5,524 nucleotides of DNA. It comes from Flavobacteriales bacterium UBA5871. GTDB lineage: Bacteria > Bacteroidota > Bacteroidia > Flavobacteriales_D > Crocinitomicaceae. Both the position numbers and the translations under genes were made by a program. Shown here piece by piece: positions 1-4,919 of this stretch; position 1 is the stretch's first letter, and every line of letters begins with the position of its first letter. The stretch lies in contig DJFN01000250.1 in NCBI GenBank assembly GCA_002432085.1, forward strand, positions 21,457 through 26,980, read 5' to 3'. A model generated the notes under the pieces. It saw nothing but the letters and a program-made list of their open reading frames with translations. It was not told where the DNA came from and ran no database searches.

Positions 1-1
1 G

Positions 2-685
2 CTGGAGTTCGATACGGAAGACAACCGTCTGTTTATCGTTGAATCTTTTTCGCCGGTCGTAACGCCGAAACGCTACCGCAATCATTTCGGTCAGTTGCTG
101 GAGCATTCACCGTTCTGTGAGCGCGATTTCCGTCCGCCTACAGAGCTGGAAACGCATGACGAAAAAGGCGACTTCATAATGAAGATCAAGAAGGAAAACG
201 TGATGCACGAGCTGACTTATGCTTCGCATCCGTTCGATGTGATCGGCTGGGACGGCTTCAATTTCCCGTATGCGTTTTCAATCCACGATTTCGAACCGAT
301 TACCGGGCGTGTGCACCAACCGCCTCCCGTGCATCAAACCTTTGAAGCACATAACTTTGTGATCTGCTCGTTCTGTCCGCGTTTGTACGATTACCATCCG
401 AAATCCATCCCGGCGCCATACAACCACAGCAACATCGATTCGGATGAAGTTTTGTACTACGTCGACGGTGATTTTATGAGCCGCAATCACGTGGAAAAAG
501 GCTACATATCATTGCATCCGGGCGGTATTCCGCATGGTCCGCATCCGGGCGCTTACGAACGCAGCATCGGTCAGAAAGAAACGGCCGAGCTGGCAGTGAT
601 GGTGGATACGTTCCGTCCGCTGAAATTAACGCAGGCAGCGTTGGATATCGCCGATGGGAATTATCATACTTCCTGGCTTGAATAA
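2..685 (+). CDS. hmgA: Homogentisate 1,2-dioxygenase, C-terminal part (5' end outside window)
   Basis: The frame is open from the window edge and shows 227 residues; a family member of this short class is usually somewhat under 400, so roughly 160 N-terminal residues are missing. Seen: a cupin-like metal site, PYNHSN followed by DSDEVLYYVDG (His at 425-427, Glu at 446-448), and then HPGGIPHGPHPG, whose His residues (around 533-544) would supply the last Fe(II) ligand. Known: this cytosolic non-haem iron enzyme opens the homogentisate ring with O2 to give maleylacetoacetate in tyrosine/phenylalanine breakdown. The HSNxDSDE form differs from the HRNCMSEF form of animal and proteobacterial enzymes and resembles Bacteroidota versions. 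The next gene makes its substrate, which supports the call strongly. No terminator is visible between the two, so co-transcription is likely. Confidence 0.93.
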   Translation: MEFDTEDNRLFIVESFSPVVTPKRYRNHFGQLLEHSPFCERDFRPPTELETHDEKGDFIMKIKKENVMHELTYASHPFDVIGWDGFNFPYAFSIHDFEPITGRVHQPPPVHQTFEAHNFVICSFCPRLYDYHPKSIPAPYNHSNIDSDEVLYYVDGDFMSRNHVEKGYISLHPGGIPHGPHPGAYERSIGQKETAELAVMVDTFRPLKLTQAALDIADGNYHTSWLE

Positions 686-718
686 CAATGTACAATTGAC
701 AGAGGACAATTGACAATG
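685..718. repeat. Short ACAATTGACA direct repeats in the hmgA-hppD spacer
   Basis: The perfect 10-mer ACAATTGACA occurs at 692-701 and 706-715, flanked on both sides by shorter ACAATG variants (685-690 and 713-718). The tract starts at the hmgA stop and occupies almost half of the 78-base spacer. It is low-complexity intergenic repeat; no function is shown by the sequence. It may be one of several tract-like repeat families of this genome. Confidence 0.6.
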
Positions 719-721
719 ATC

Positions 722-733
722 CCGCCGTGGCGG
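722..733. other. Small G/C-rich hairpin between hmgA and hppD
   Basis: CCGCC-GT-GGCGG forms a compact stem, realistically CCGC/GCGG with a 4-base loop. It is followed by AACAATTTTG, with no proper T-run, so it is a poor terminator. It could be a processing or stability hairpin between the two dioxygenase genes. That role is inference only. Confidence 0.35.
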
Positions 734-763
734 AACAATTTTGAATAGAAATAAACTGAAGAA

Positions 764-1924
764 ATGGATAAAGAGATAAAAAGTGTTGAGTACGGGCTGG
801 AGAAGATCTTCGAAGGCGCTCAGGATTTCCTGCCTTTGCTGGGAACCGATTACGTGGAATTTTATGTAGGTAACGCCAAGCAGGCAGCGCATTTTTACAA
901 AACGGCTTTCGGTTTTCAGTCGTATGCTTATGCCGGACTGGAAACGGGCCTGAAAGACCGCGCTTCGTATGTATTGAAGCAGGATAAGATCCGCCTCGTT
1001 CTGACAACGGCTCTTAACAGCGACTCTCCGATCGGTGAGCACGTAAAAAAACACGGTGATGGTGTTAAAATCGTAGCCTTATGGGTGGAAGACGCTCGCA
1101 AATCCTACGAAGAAACGATCAAGCGTGGTGCGGTTTCCTATATGGAGCCGACCGTTGAAAGCGATGAGCACGGTGAGACCGTTCGCGCCGGAATTTACAC
1201 GTATGGCGAGACCGTTCACATGTTCGTGGAGCGCAAAAACTACAACGGATTGTTCCTGCCGGGCTACCAGAAATGGGAATCGGATTACAACCCGGCACCG
1301 GTTGGCCTGAAGTTCATCGACCACATGGTTGGGAACGTTGGCTGGGGCGAAATGAATACCTGGGTGAAGTGGTACGAAGACGTGATGGGATTCGTGAACT
1401 TCCTTTCGTTCGACGACAAGCAGATCACGACGGAATATTCCGCACTGATGTCGAAAGTAATGTCGAACGGAAACGGCCGCATCAAATTCCCGATCAATGA
1501 GCCGGCAGAAGGAAAGAAAAGATCCCAGATCGAAGAATACCTCGATTTCTACGAAAGTCCCGGTGTACAGCACATCGCTGTTGCAACCGACGATATTATC
1601 AAAACGGTTTCCGACATGCGCTCACGCGGTGTGGAATTCCTTTCGACACCGCCACAGGCTTACTACGATGCCATTCCGGAGCGTCTGAAAGATCATATGT
1701 CGAAATTCAAAGAAGACATCAATGAGCTGCAAAAGCTCGGTATCATGATCGATGCGGATGAAGAAGGCTATCTGCTGCAGATCTTCACCAAGCCGGTAGA
1801 AGACCGTCCGACGCTGTTCTTCGAGATCATCCAGCGTATGGGTGCACGCGGCTTCGGTGCCGGAAACTTCAAGGCGCTGTTCGAATCCATCGAGCGCGAG
1901 CAAGAGAAACGCGGTACGCTTTAA
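764..1924 (+). CDS. hppD: 4-hydroxyphenylpyruvate dioxygenase
   Basis: The 386-residue protein has the normal length for the family and two VOC (glyoxalase-fold) halves: residues about 25-155 (starting GTDYVEFYVGNAKQAAHFY) and about 180-345. The Fe(II) triad is visible in the C-terminal half: His187 in FIDHMVGNV, His270 in GVQHIAVATDDI and Glu354 in FFEIIQRMG. The closing C-terminal helix signature GFGAGNFKALFESIE (363-377) is typical. Known reaction: 4-hydroxyphenylpyruvate + O2 to homogentisate + CO2, in the cytosol. The start is ATG preceded by a weak purine stretch (GAAGAA), usual in Bacteroidota. The gene directly follows the homogentisate dioxygenase gene, so product and next enzyme are encoded together. 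All key residues are intact and nothing suggests decay. Confidence 0.97.
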   Translation: MDKEIKSVEYGLEKIFEGAQDFLPLLGTDYVEFYVGNAKQAAHFYKTAFGFQSYAYAGLETGLKDRASYVLKQDKIRLVLTTALNSDSPIGEHVKKHGDGVKIVALWVEDARKSYEETIKRGAVSYMEPTVESDEHGETVRAGIYTYGETVHMFVERKNYNGLFLPGYQKWESDYNPAPVGLKFIDHMVGNVGWGEMNTWVKWYEDVMGFVNFLSFDDKQITTEYSALMSKVMSNGNGRIKFPINEPAEGKKRSQIEEYLDFYESPGVQHIAVATDDIIKTVSDMRSRGVEFLSTPPQAYYDAIPERLKDHMSKFKEDINELQKLGIMIDADEEGYLLQIFTKPVEDRPTLFFEIIQRMGARGFGAGNFKALFESIEREQEKRGTL

Positions 1925-1941
1925 TGAGTTACTAATTGAAG

Positions 1942-1983
1942 AGTTTGAAGTTGGAAGTTAAGTGTTTCTGATCACTTCAAACT
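1942..1983. repeat. 10-bp inverted repeat downstream of hppD
   Basis: AGTTTGAAGT (1942-1951) and its exact reverse complement ACTTCAAACT (1974-1983) are separated by 22 bases. The surrounding text is a TTGAAG/TTGGAAG tract. An alternative inner stem AAGTG/CACTT (1960-1964 with 1973-1977) competes. The repeat lies between the hppD stop and the terminator, so it would be in the hppD mRNA 3' end. Confidence 0.5.
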
Positions 1984-1993
1984 GGAAGAGTAT

Positions 1994-2027
1994 AAACCCC
2001 GCCTTCATCGAAAGCGGGGTTTTCTTT
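1994..2027 (+). terminator. Rho-independent terminator after hppD
   Basis: AAACCCCGC (1994-2002) pairs with GCGGGGTTT (2014-2022), a 9-bp stem. It can extend by TTC/GAA across one mismatch around an ATC loop, and is followed by the T-rich run TTTTCTTT (2020-2027). It stands about 70 bases after the hppD stop and ends the tyrosine-degradation unit. Because the stem begins with AAA it could also work weakly from the minus strand, just after the small ORF at 2036-2107, where genes converge. Confidence 0.9.
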
Positions 2028-2035
2028 GGATAGAA

Positions 2036-2107
2036 TCAGGAAATAAATCCGATGGCGATGGCCAGTACGGCCGCTCCCAATACTGCGATGACTTGTTGTG
2101 GTTTCAT
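2036..2107 (-). CDS. Possible 23-residue hydrophobic peptide
   Basis: An ATG-started ORF of 24 codons with TGA stop encodes a peptide that begins MKPQQ and continues as one uninterrupted hydrophobic stretch (residues 6-22, rich in Ala, Ile, Val, Leu, Gly), as expected for a single membrane span with a short positively charged N-terminus. The leader just upstream is A/T-rich (AACTGAAATTTT), as in many Bacteroidota genes, and a candidate promoter lies about 60-90 bases upstream. It ends 9 bases before the convergent terminator. I do not recognise a family. Such a short ORF can arise by chance; the clean composition and placement favour a real small membrane protein, but only moderately. Confidence 0.4.
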   Translation of the reverse strand: MKPQQVIAVLGAAVLAIAIGFIS

Positions 2108-2135
2108 AAAATTTCAGTTATAAGAATAAGTGGTT

Positions 2136-2154
2136 TTACGTGATTTGTTACGTG
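2136..2154 (-). repeat. Tandem CACGTAA boxes in the small-ORF leader
   Basis: On the minus strand CACGTAA occurs twice with a 5-base spacer (CACGTAA-CAAAT-CACGTAA), so the copies start 12 bases apart. They lie between the candidate transcription start and the ATG of the 23-residue ORF. They may be regulator half-sites or chance. Confidence 0.35.
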
Positions 2155-2164
2155 GTCATGACCA
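2153..2164. promoter_or_regulatory. Perfect 12-bp palindrome, possible operator
   Basis: TGGTCATGACCA is a perfect palindrome. It lies just downstream of the candidate -7 box at 2167-2174 (minus strand), so it would cover the predicted transcription start, a usual place for a repressor site. No regulator gene is present in the window. Confidence 0.35.
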
Positions 2165-2166
2165 GA

Positions 2167-2198
2167 TAAAGTTATGTCACGGAAACACTTTTCCCTAA
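2167..2198 (-). promoter_or_regulatory. Candidate Bacteroidota promoter for the small ORF
   Basis: On the minus strand TTAG (2198-2195), a 20-base spacer and TAACTTTA (2174-2167) resemble the Bacteroidota TTTG / TAnnTTTG pattern, with one mismatch in each box. Predicted transcription would begin near 2160 and leave a leader of roughly 50 bases. The match is imperfect, so this is tentative. Confidence 0.3.
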
Positions 2199-2261
2199 CC
2201 CTCAACGGATTGAGTTAGTCAAAAAAGGACTGTTTTTACTCAGAAAATTCTCGATTTCTAC

Positions 2262-2289
2262 AATTCGCAATATTGCGAATTTGCAAATT
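2262..2289. repeat. Overlapping palindromes (20 bp and 12 bp) at the 3' end of the 136-residue gene
   Basis: Positions 2262-2281 are a perfect 20-bp palindrome (half-site AATTCGCAAT), and 2278-2289 a perfect 12-bp palindrome AATTTGCAAATT that overlaps it and enters the stop codon of the minus-strand gene. The sequence is built of GCGAATT/GCAAATT words, like the repeat at 2785-2815 on the other side of the same gene. No T-run follows on either strand, so a classical terminator is unlikely. Confidence 0.6.
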
Positions 2290-2698
2290 AGCCGACCATG
2301 ATGCCCACGCCGCCCATTTCAGGAATTTCGCGGTAGTTGCGCTCGTCGATTGTTTCCGGCAGGAAGATGAATTTTTTGTCGTACATCACATCGTCGGCCC
2401 AGAAGCTCAGCCAGTATTCGTTGGTAAGACCGAAGACTTCTTCCATAATCGGCTCGATGCGCGCCGCTTCGTTCGGGAGCAATACTTCGAGGCTATGGCG
2501 CAGCATGGAGGTCTGAACGGTTTCACCGGTGGTGAGGTTCTGTCCGTAGCCTTTGCTGGTAATGATGATGCCTTCCATGATGTCGTCACGCAGACTCAAC
2601 AGGTAAACATAGTGCTGAACAGAACCGTCTTCGTTCTTTTCAGGTACCACAACCATTTTGACATTCTCGACTTTCGGACCTTTGAGTTCTTCGCGCAT
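2288..2698 (-). CDS. Conserved-looking protein of unknown function, 136 residues
   Basis: The preferred start is the ATG at 2698, giving a soluble, acidic protein without signal peptide or membrane span. Visible parts: a beta-rich N-terminal half (VKMVVVPEKN, HYVYLLSL, MEGIIITSKGYG), a central helix-like TSMLRHSLEVLLP, and a C-terminal half with FGLTNEYWLSFW, MYDKKFIFLPE and a final GVGIMVG. The pattern recalls an uncharacterised single-domain family that I associate with Bacteroidota and that often ends in GVMI; this is memory, not a search. No catalytic motif is evident. The frame stays open upstream to a TTG at 2842, but that stretch runs through GCGAATT repeats, and a good promoter with a leader ending AACAAACAAACG precedes the ATG, so the shorter form is favoured. 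Confidence 0.8.
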   Translation of the reverse strand: MREELKGPKVENVKMVVVPEKNEDGSVQHYVYLLSLRDDIMEGIIITSKGYGQNLTTGETVQTSMLRHSLEVLLPNEAARIEPIMEEVFGLTNEYWLSFWADDVMYDKKFIFLPETIDERNYREIPEMGGVGIMVG

Positions 2699-2739
2699 CG
2701 TTTGTTTGTTAGAAGCCTGCCATTGCGGCAAAGCAGGTG

Positions 2740-2771
2740 CAAATTTACGCAATAGATCGGCTGGAATGAAA
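2740..2771 (-). promoter_or_regulatory. Bacteroidota-type promoter of the 136-residue gene
   Basis: On the minus strand the -7 box TAAATTTG (2747-2740) matches TAnnTTTG exactly. TTTC (2771-2768), a near match to the -33 TTTG, lies 20 bases upstream. Transcription would start near 2734, about 35 bases before the ATG at 2698. This supports the ATG as start and suggests expression independent of the upstream lipB-hydrolase operon. Confidence 0.5.
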
Positions 2772-2784
2772 CTATGTGGAGCTG

Positions 2785-2815
2785 CTTCCCCGCGAATTAG
2801 CGAATTTTCGCGAAG
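2785..2815. repeat. GCGAATT-type palindromic repeat between hydrolase and 136-residue gene
   Basis: CGCGAA (2791-2796) pairs with TTCGCG (2807-2812) around a 10-base loop; CTTC (2785-2788) and GAAG (2812-2815) can extend it across a CCC bulge. The words GCGAATT, AGCGAATT and TTCGCGAA also appear at 2262-2290. Together the two repeats bracket the 136-residue gene and its promoter. No terminator-like T-run follows in the minus direction. Confidence 0.55.
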
Positions 2816-2854
2816 TTCTTGTTGGCAGACCTCGACGGACAACAGATGGAGGCT

Positions 2855-4114
2855 TTATTGCTCCGCCTGGCGGGCAATGGCGCGACCGATCTTCAGGTAA
2901 TGGAACAGGTCGGAGGGGTGACCGAGGTAATCCGTGATTTTGGCCAGAAACTCAGCGTCGTCGCGCTTCTTTTTCGGGATGACGTAGTTGTCGGCGCGTT
3001 TGCGGCCTGTGCGCACGATCACCAGATCTTCGGCCGGAATGGAAATGATATACTGACCGTGAATTCCGCGGCAGTAATATGCCGGATTCGGTCCGCCGAG
3101 GAAAGTCCAGATGTGCAGGCCATAACGTGTATTGGGCACGTGTTCTTCGGTTTCCATTTCCGGATTTTTGATCATTTCGGCAAAATACCACGCCGGAATG
3201 AGCTGCTTGCCGTTCCAGCTGCCGCCGTTGTTGATGAGCTTTCCTAACCGGGCGAAATCACGCGAGGTACTGTAAAGACAGCAGAATGCTTTTTCATCGC
3301 CGTTTTCCTTGTCGAGACTCCAGAACGCATCCGATTCTGCACCCATGGGCTGCCATAGCTTTTTGTCGGCATAAACGGTCAGATCCTGTTTGGTCGCTTT
3401 CTCAAGAATGAACCCGAGGATCTGCGAATTCCCGCTCTGGTAAACGAAGGCTTTTCCCGGAGGACCAACAACCTGCTGGCGGTGCACCAATCCCCAGAGA
3501 TCGCTGCCGTAATACGATTCGGCATTTTCGGACAGCGGGTCGCTCGCACTTTCTTCCCAATCGAGCCCCGAAGCCATCATGAGCAAATGGCGGATCGTGA
3601 TCTTTTCCTTTCCTTTCCCGGAAAACTCAGGCAAATAGCGCGAAGCCGGGTCGTCGAGGCTTTTGATATGGCCTTCTTCGATGGCGATCCCAATGAGCAT
3701 GCTGATCACCGTTTTGGCGGCGGAAAAGGAATTGGAAACCGTGGATTGATTGTGCTCGTCCCAGTATTCTTCGTACAAAAGACTATCGCCTTTAAATACC
3801 AGCAAAGACCGCGTTCCCAGCTGTTCGATATATTTCCGCTCGTCGGCCGGTAATTTCAAGGTGCCGAATTTCGGGTGCAAGGCCCACGGCTCGCTTTTAC
3901 GCGACGCCTGAAGTGTCGACGAATGGAATTTGTCCTTGTCGTAGATCGTCGGTGAGGTTTCTCCCGACAGATAGGTAAAATAAACGCCTTTGTAGAGGTA
4001 GAAACGTCCGCTTAGGAGGATGAATACGTTGACAGATAGGAGTATCGCCACGACAAACCAGAGAAAGCCCCGAACGAGTTTTCCCAGCTTGCTTTTGCCG
4101 GTCTTTTTAGCCAT
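2855..4114 (-). CDS. Membrane-anchored SxxK serine hydrolase (beta-lactamase/NylB-like family)
   Basis: This 419-residue protein has a Lys-rich N-terminus and one transmembrane segment (about residues 14-35) without a lipobox, so the catalytic domain is probably anchored in the inner membrane facing the periplasm. Catalytic signatures of the class C beta-lactamase/penicillin-binding-protein superfamily are visible: S131-A-A-K134 in SNSFSAAKTVISMLIG (nucleophile and base), VYQSGNSQILG (Tyr225, in the place of the Tyr-x-Ser/Asn motif) and GIHGQYIISIP (350-360) in the KTG-box position. Also seen are DDPASRYLPEF, ITIRHLLMMASGLDWEE and CLYSTSRDFARLGKL, typical of esterase, amide hydrolase (6-aminohexanoate-dimer hydrolase-like) and D-aminopeptidase relatives. 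Family membership is firm but the substrate cannot be told; an antibiotic-resistance role is not implied. Its ATG lies 1 base after the lipB stop (TAATATG), so translation is probably coupled. Confidence 0.88.
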   Translation of the reverse strand: MAKKTGKSKLGKLVRGFLWFVVAILLSVNVFILLSGRFYLYKGVYFTYLSGETSPTIYDKDKFHSSTLQASRKSEPWALHPKFGTLKLPADERKYIEQLGTRSLLVFKGDSLLYEEYWDEHNQSTVSNSFSAAKTVISMLIGIAIEEGHIKSLDDPASRYLPEFSGKGKEKITIRHLLMMASGLDWEESASDPLSENAESYYGSDLWGLVHRQQVVGPPGKAFVYQSGNSQILGFILEKATKQDLTVYADKKLWQPMGAESDAFWSLDKENGDEKAFCCLYSTSRDFARLGKLINNGGSWNGKQLIPAWYFAEMIKNPEMETEEHVPNTRYGLHIWTFLGGPNPAYYCRGIHGQYIISIPAEDLVIVRTGRKRADNYVIPKKKRDDAEFLAKITDYLGHPSDLFHYLKIGRAIARQAEQ

Positions 4115-4115
4115 A

Positions 4116-4919
4116 TTATTGATAGGTGTAGCCGAACTGCTCTGCCAGTTTTGCTTTCAGAAGCTGCTTTACTTCCTGCATATCAACCGGTTTTCCCAAT
4201 TCGTGTTGCATTGAAGTTACAGCTTTATCATCAATTCCGCAAGGGACGATATGGGAAAAATAAGACAAGTCGGAATTGACGTTGAAACCGATACCGTGCA
4301 TGGTTACCCAGCGGGAAGATTTGACGCCCATCGCGCAGATTTTACGCGCCCGCGGAGTTTCCGGCTCGATCCACACACCCGTCAATCCTTCGGAACGACA
4401 GCCTTCGATACCGTATTCCTTCAGCGTCTGGATCACGGCTTCCTCGAGGTAGCGCATGTATTTGTGGATGTCGGTAAAGAAGTAATCGAGGTCGAAGATC
4501 GGATATGCGACCAGCTGACCCGGACCGTGATAAGTAATATCGCCGCCGCGGTTGATCTTGTAATAGCTTGCGTGGTGTGCTTCCAGTCCGGCTTCGTCAA
4601 GCAGCAGGTTGCTTTCGCTTCCGCTTTTCCCGAGCGTATATACGTGCGGATGTTCCACGAACAGCAAATGATTTGTCGTCGGCTCGGTGCTCGTGCCATT
4701 GCGGTGCTCGATCTTCAGGGCAATGTTTTTTGCAAAGAGCGTCTCCTGGTAATCCCACGCTTCTTTGTAGTCCATGAGACCGAGGTCCTGGAAGACGACG
4801 GTTTTCGAAGAAGATCCGGTTTGTCCTCCCCCTTTATCCTCTCCGGACGAAAAATGGGAAGCTGGATTTCCTCCCCCCTGCCCCCCTCCAAAGGGGGAGT
4901 TATGACCATTAGAATTCAA
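4116..4919 (-). CDS. lipB: Octanoyl-[acyl-carrier-protein]:protein octanoyltransferase with odd N-terminal extension
   Basis: LipB moves octanoyl groups from acyl carrier protein to lipoyl domains in the first step of protein lipoylation (cytosol). The core starts at about residue 39 (KTVVFQDLGLMDYKEAWDYQE) and has FVEHPHVYTLGKSG (88-100), INRGGDITYHGPGQLVAYPI (122-141), GLTGVW, ARKICAMGV with the catalytic Lys193, WVTMHGIGFNV (204-214) and IVPCGIDDKAVTSM with the catalytic Cys227. The only start giving this complete core in the present frame is TTG at 4919, which overlaps the MBOAT 3' end by 11 bases. Residues about 8-32 are Gly/Ser-rich and encoded by a palindromic repeat (4826-4899), unlike any LipB N-terminus I know; the next in-frame ATG (4775) would cut off a conserved strand. 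E. coli LipB has 213 residues against 267 here. The function call is sure, the start is not. Confidence 0.93.
   Translation of the reverse strand: MNSNGHNSPFGGGQGGGNPASHFSSGEDKGGGQTGSSSKTVVFQDLGLMDYKEAWDYQETLFAKNIALKIEHRNGTSTEPTTNHLLFVEHPHVYTLGKSGSESNLLLDEAGLEAHHASYYKINRGGDITYHGPGQLVAYPIFDLDYFFTDIHKYMRYLEEAVIQTLKEYGIEGCRSEGLTGVWIEPETPRARKICAMGVKSSRWVTMHGIGFNVNSDLSYFSHIVPCGIDDKAVTSMQHELGKPVDMQEVKQLLKAKLAEQFGYTYQ
4826..4899. repeat. 74-bp G/C-rich element with 10-bp terminal inverted repeats inside the lipB 5' end
   Basis: CTCCCCCTTT (4826-4835) and its exact reverse complement AAAGGGGGAG (4890-4899) form perfect 10-bp ends. Between them lie two C6 runs (4873-4878, 4881-4886) and the inner palindromic word TCCGGA. 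The arm at 4881-4899 can itself fold as a hairpin. It resembles the non-coding, MITE- or REP-like intergenic repeats of Bacteroidota genomes, but here it lies within coding sequence. It has no transposase. Its length is 2 modulo 3, so its insertion would shift the frame. I see no clear target-site duplication, so insertion is inferred from structure only. Confidence 0.6.

Larger units (their letters stand above)
2108..2287. other. 180-base intergenic region dense in dyad symmetries
   Basis: No protein gene longer than a few codons is convincing here. It holds a 12-bp palindrome (2153-2164), paired TTACGTG repeats (2136-2154), a GGAAA-CACT-TTTCC hairpin (2181-2194), a bulged hairpin CTAAC[CC]TCAA / TTGAGTTAG with loop CGGA (2195-2218) next to an A6 run, and a 20-bp palindrome at its right end. 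It is best read as the leader and promoter region of the small minus-strand ORF plus the 3' end of the 136-residue gene. An unannotated small RNA cannot be excluded. Confidence 0.5.

Noticed and set aside
710..743. Promoter-like TTG-N23-CAATTTTG before hppD
   Set aside because: The spacer is at the long limit, the -7 box lacks the first T, and the TTG belongs to the repeat tract. Co-transcription with hmgA explains expression.
474..1054. Minus-strand open frames of 142 and 177 codons opposite hmgA/hppD
   Set aside because: They overlap two strongly supported dioxygenase genes, and their translations are low-complexity and Arg/Ser/Pro-rich without motifs.
2195..2226. Bulged hairpin next to an A6 run as a terminator
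   Set aside because: The A-run lies 3' on the plus strand, so the T-run would precede the hairpin on the minus strand; neither orientation gives a hairpin followed by T residues.
3482..3853. Plus-strand open frame of 123 codons inside the hydrolase gene
   Set aside because: It lies wholly antisense to the SxxK hydrolase, including its catalytic segment, and has no recognisable product.
2855..4114. Antibiotic-resistance beta-lactamase
   Set aside because: SxxK motifs of this kind are shared with many esterases and peptidases, and the membrane anchor and NylB-like motifs give no support for beta-lactam hydrolysis.
4715..4909. 64-codon minus-strand frame starting at the ATG of TAATG
   Set aside because: It enters lipB out of frame, and its translation is Arg-rich shadow after the repeat. 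The ATG is interesting only as a possible ancestral lipB start.
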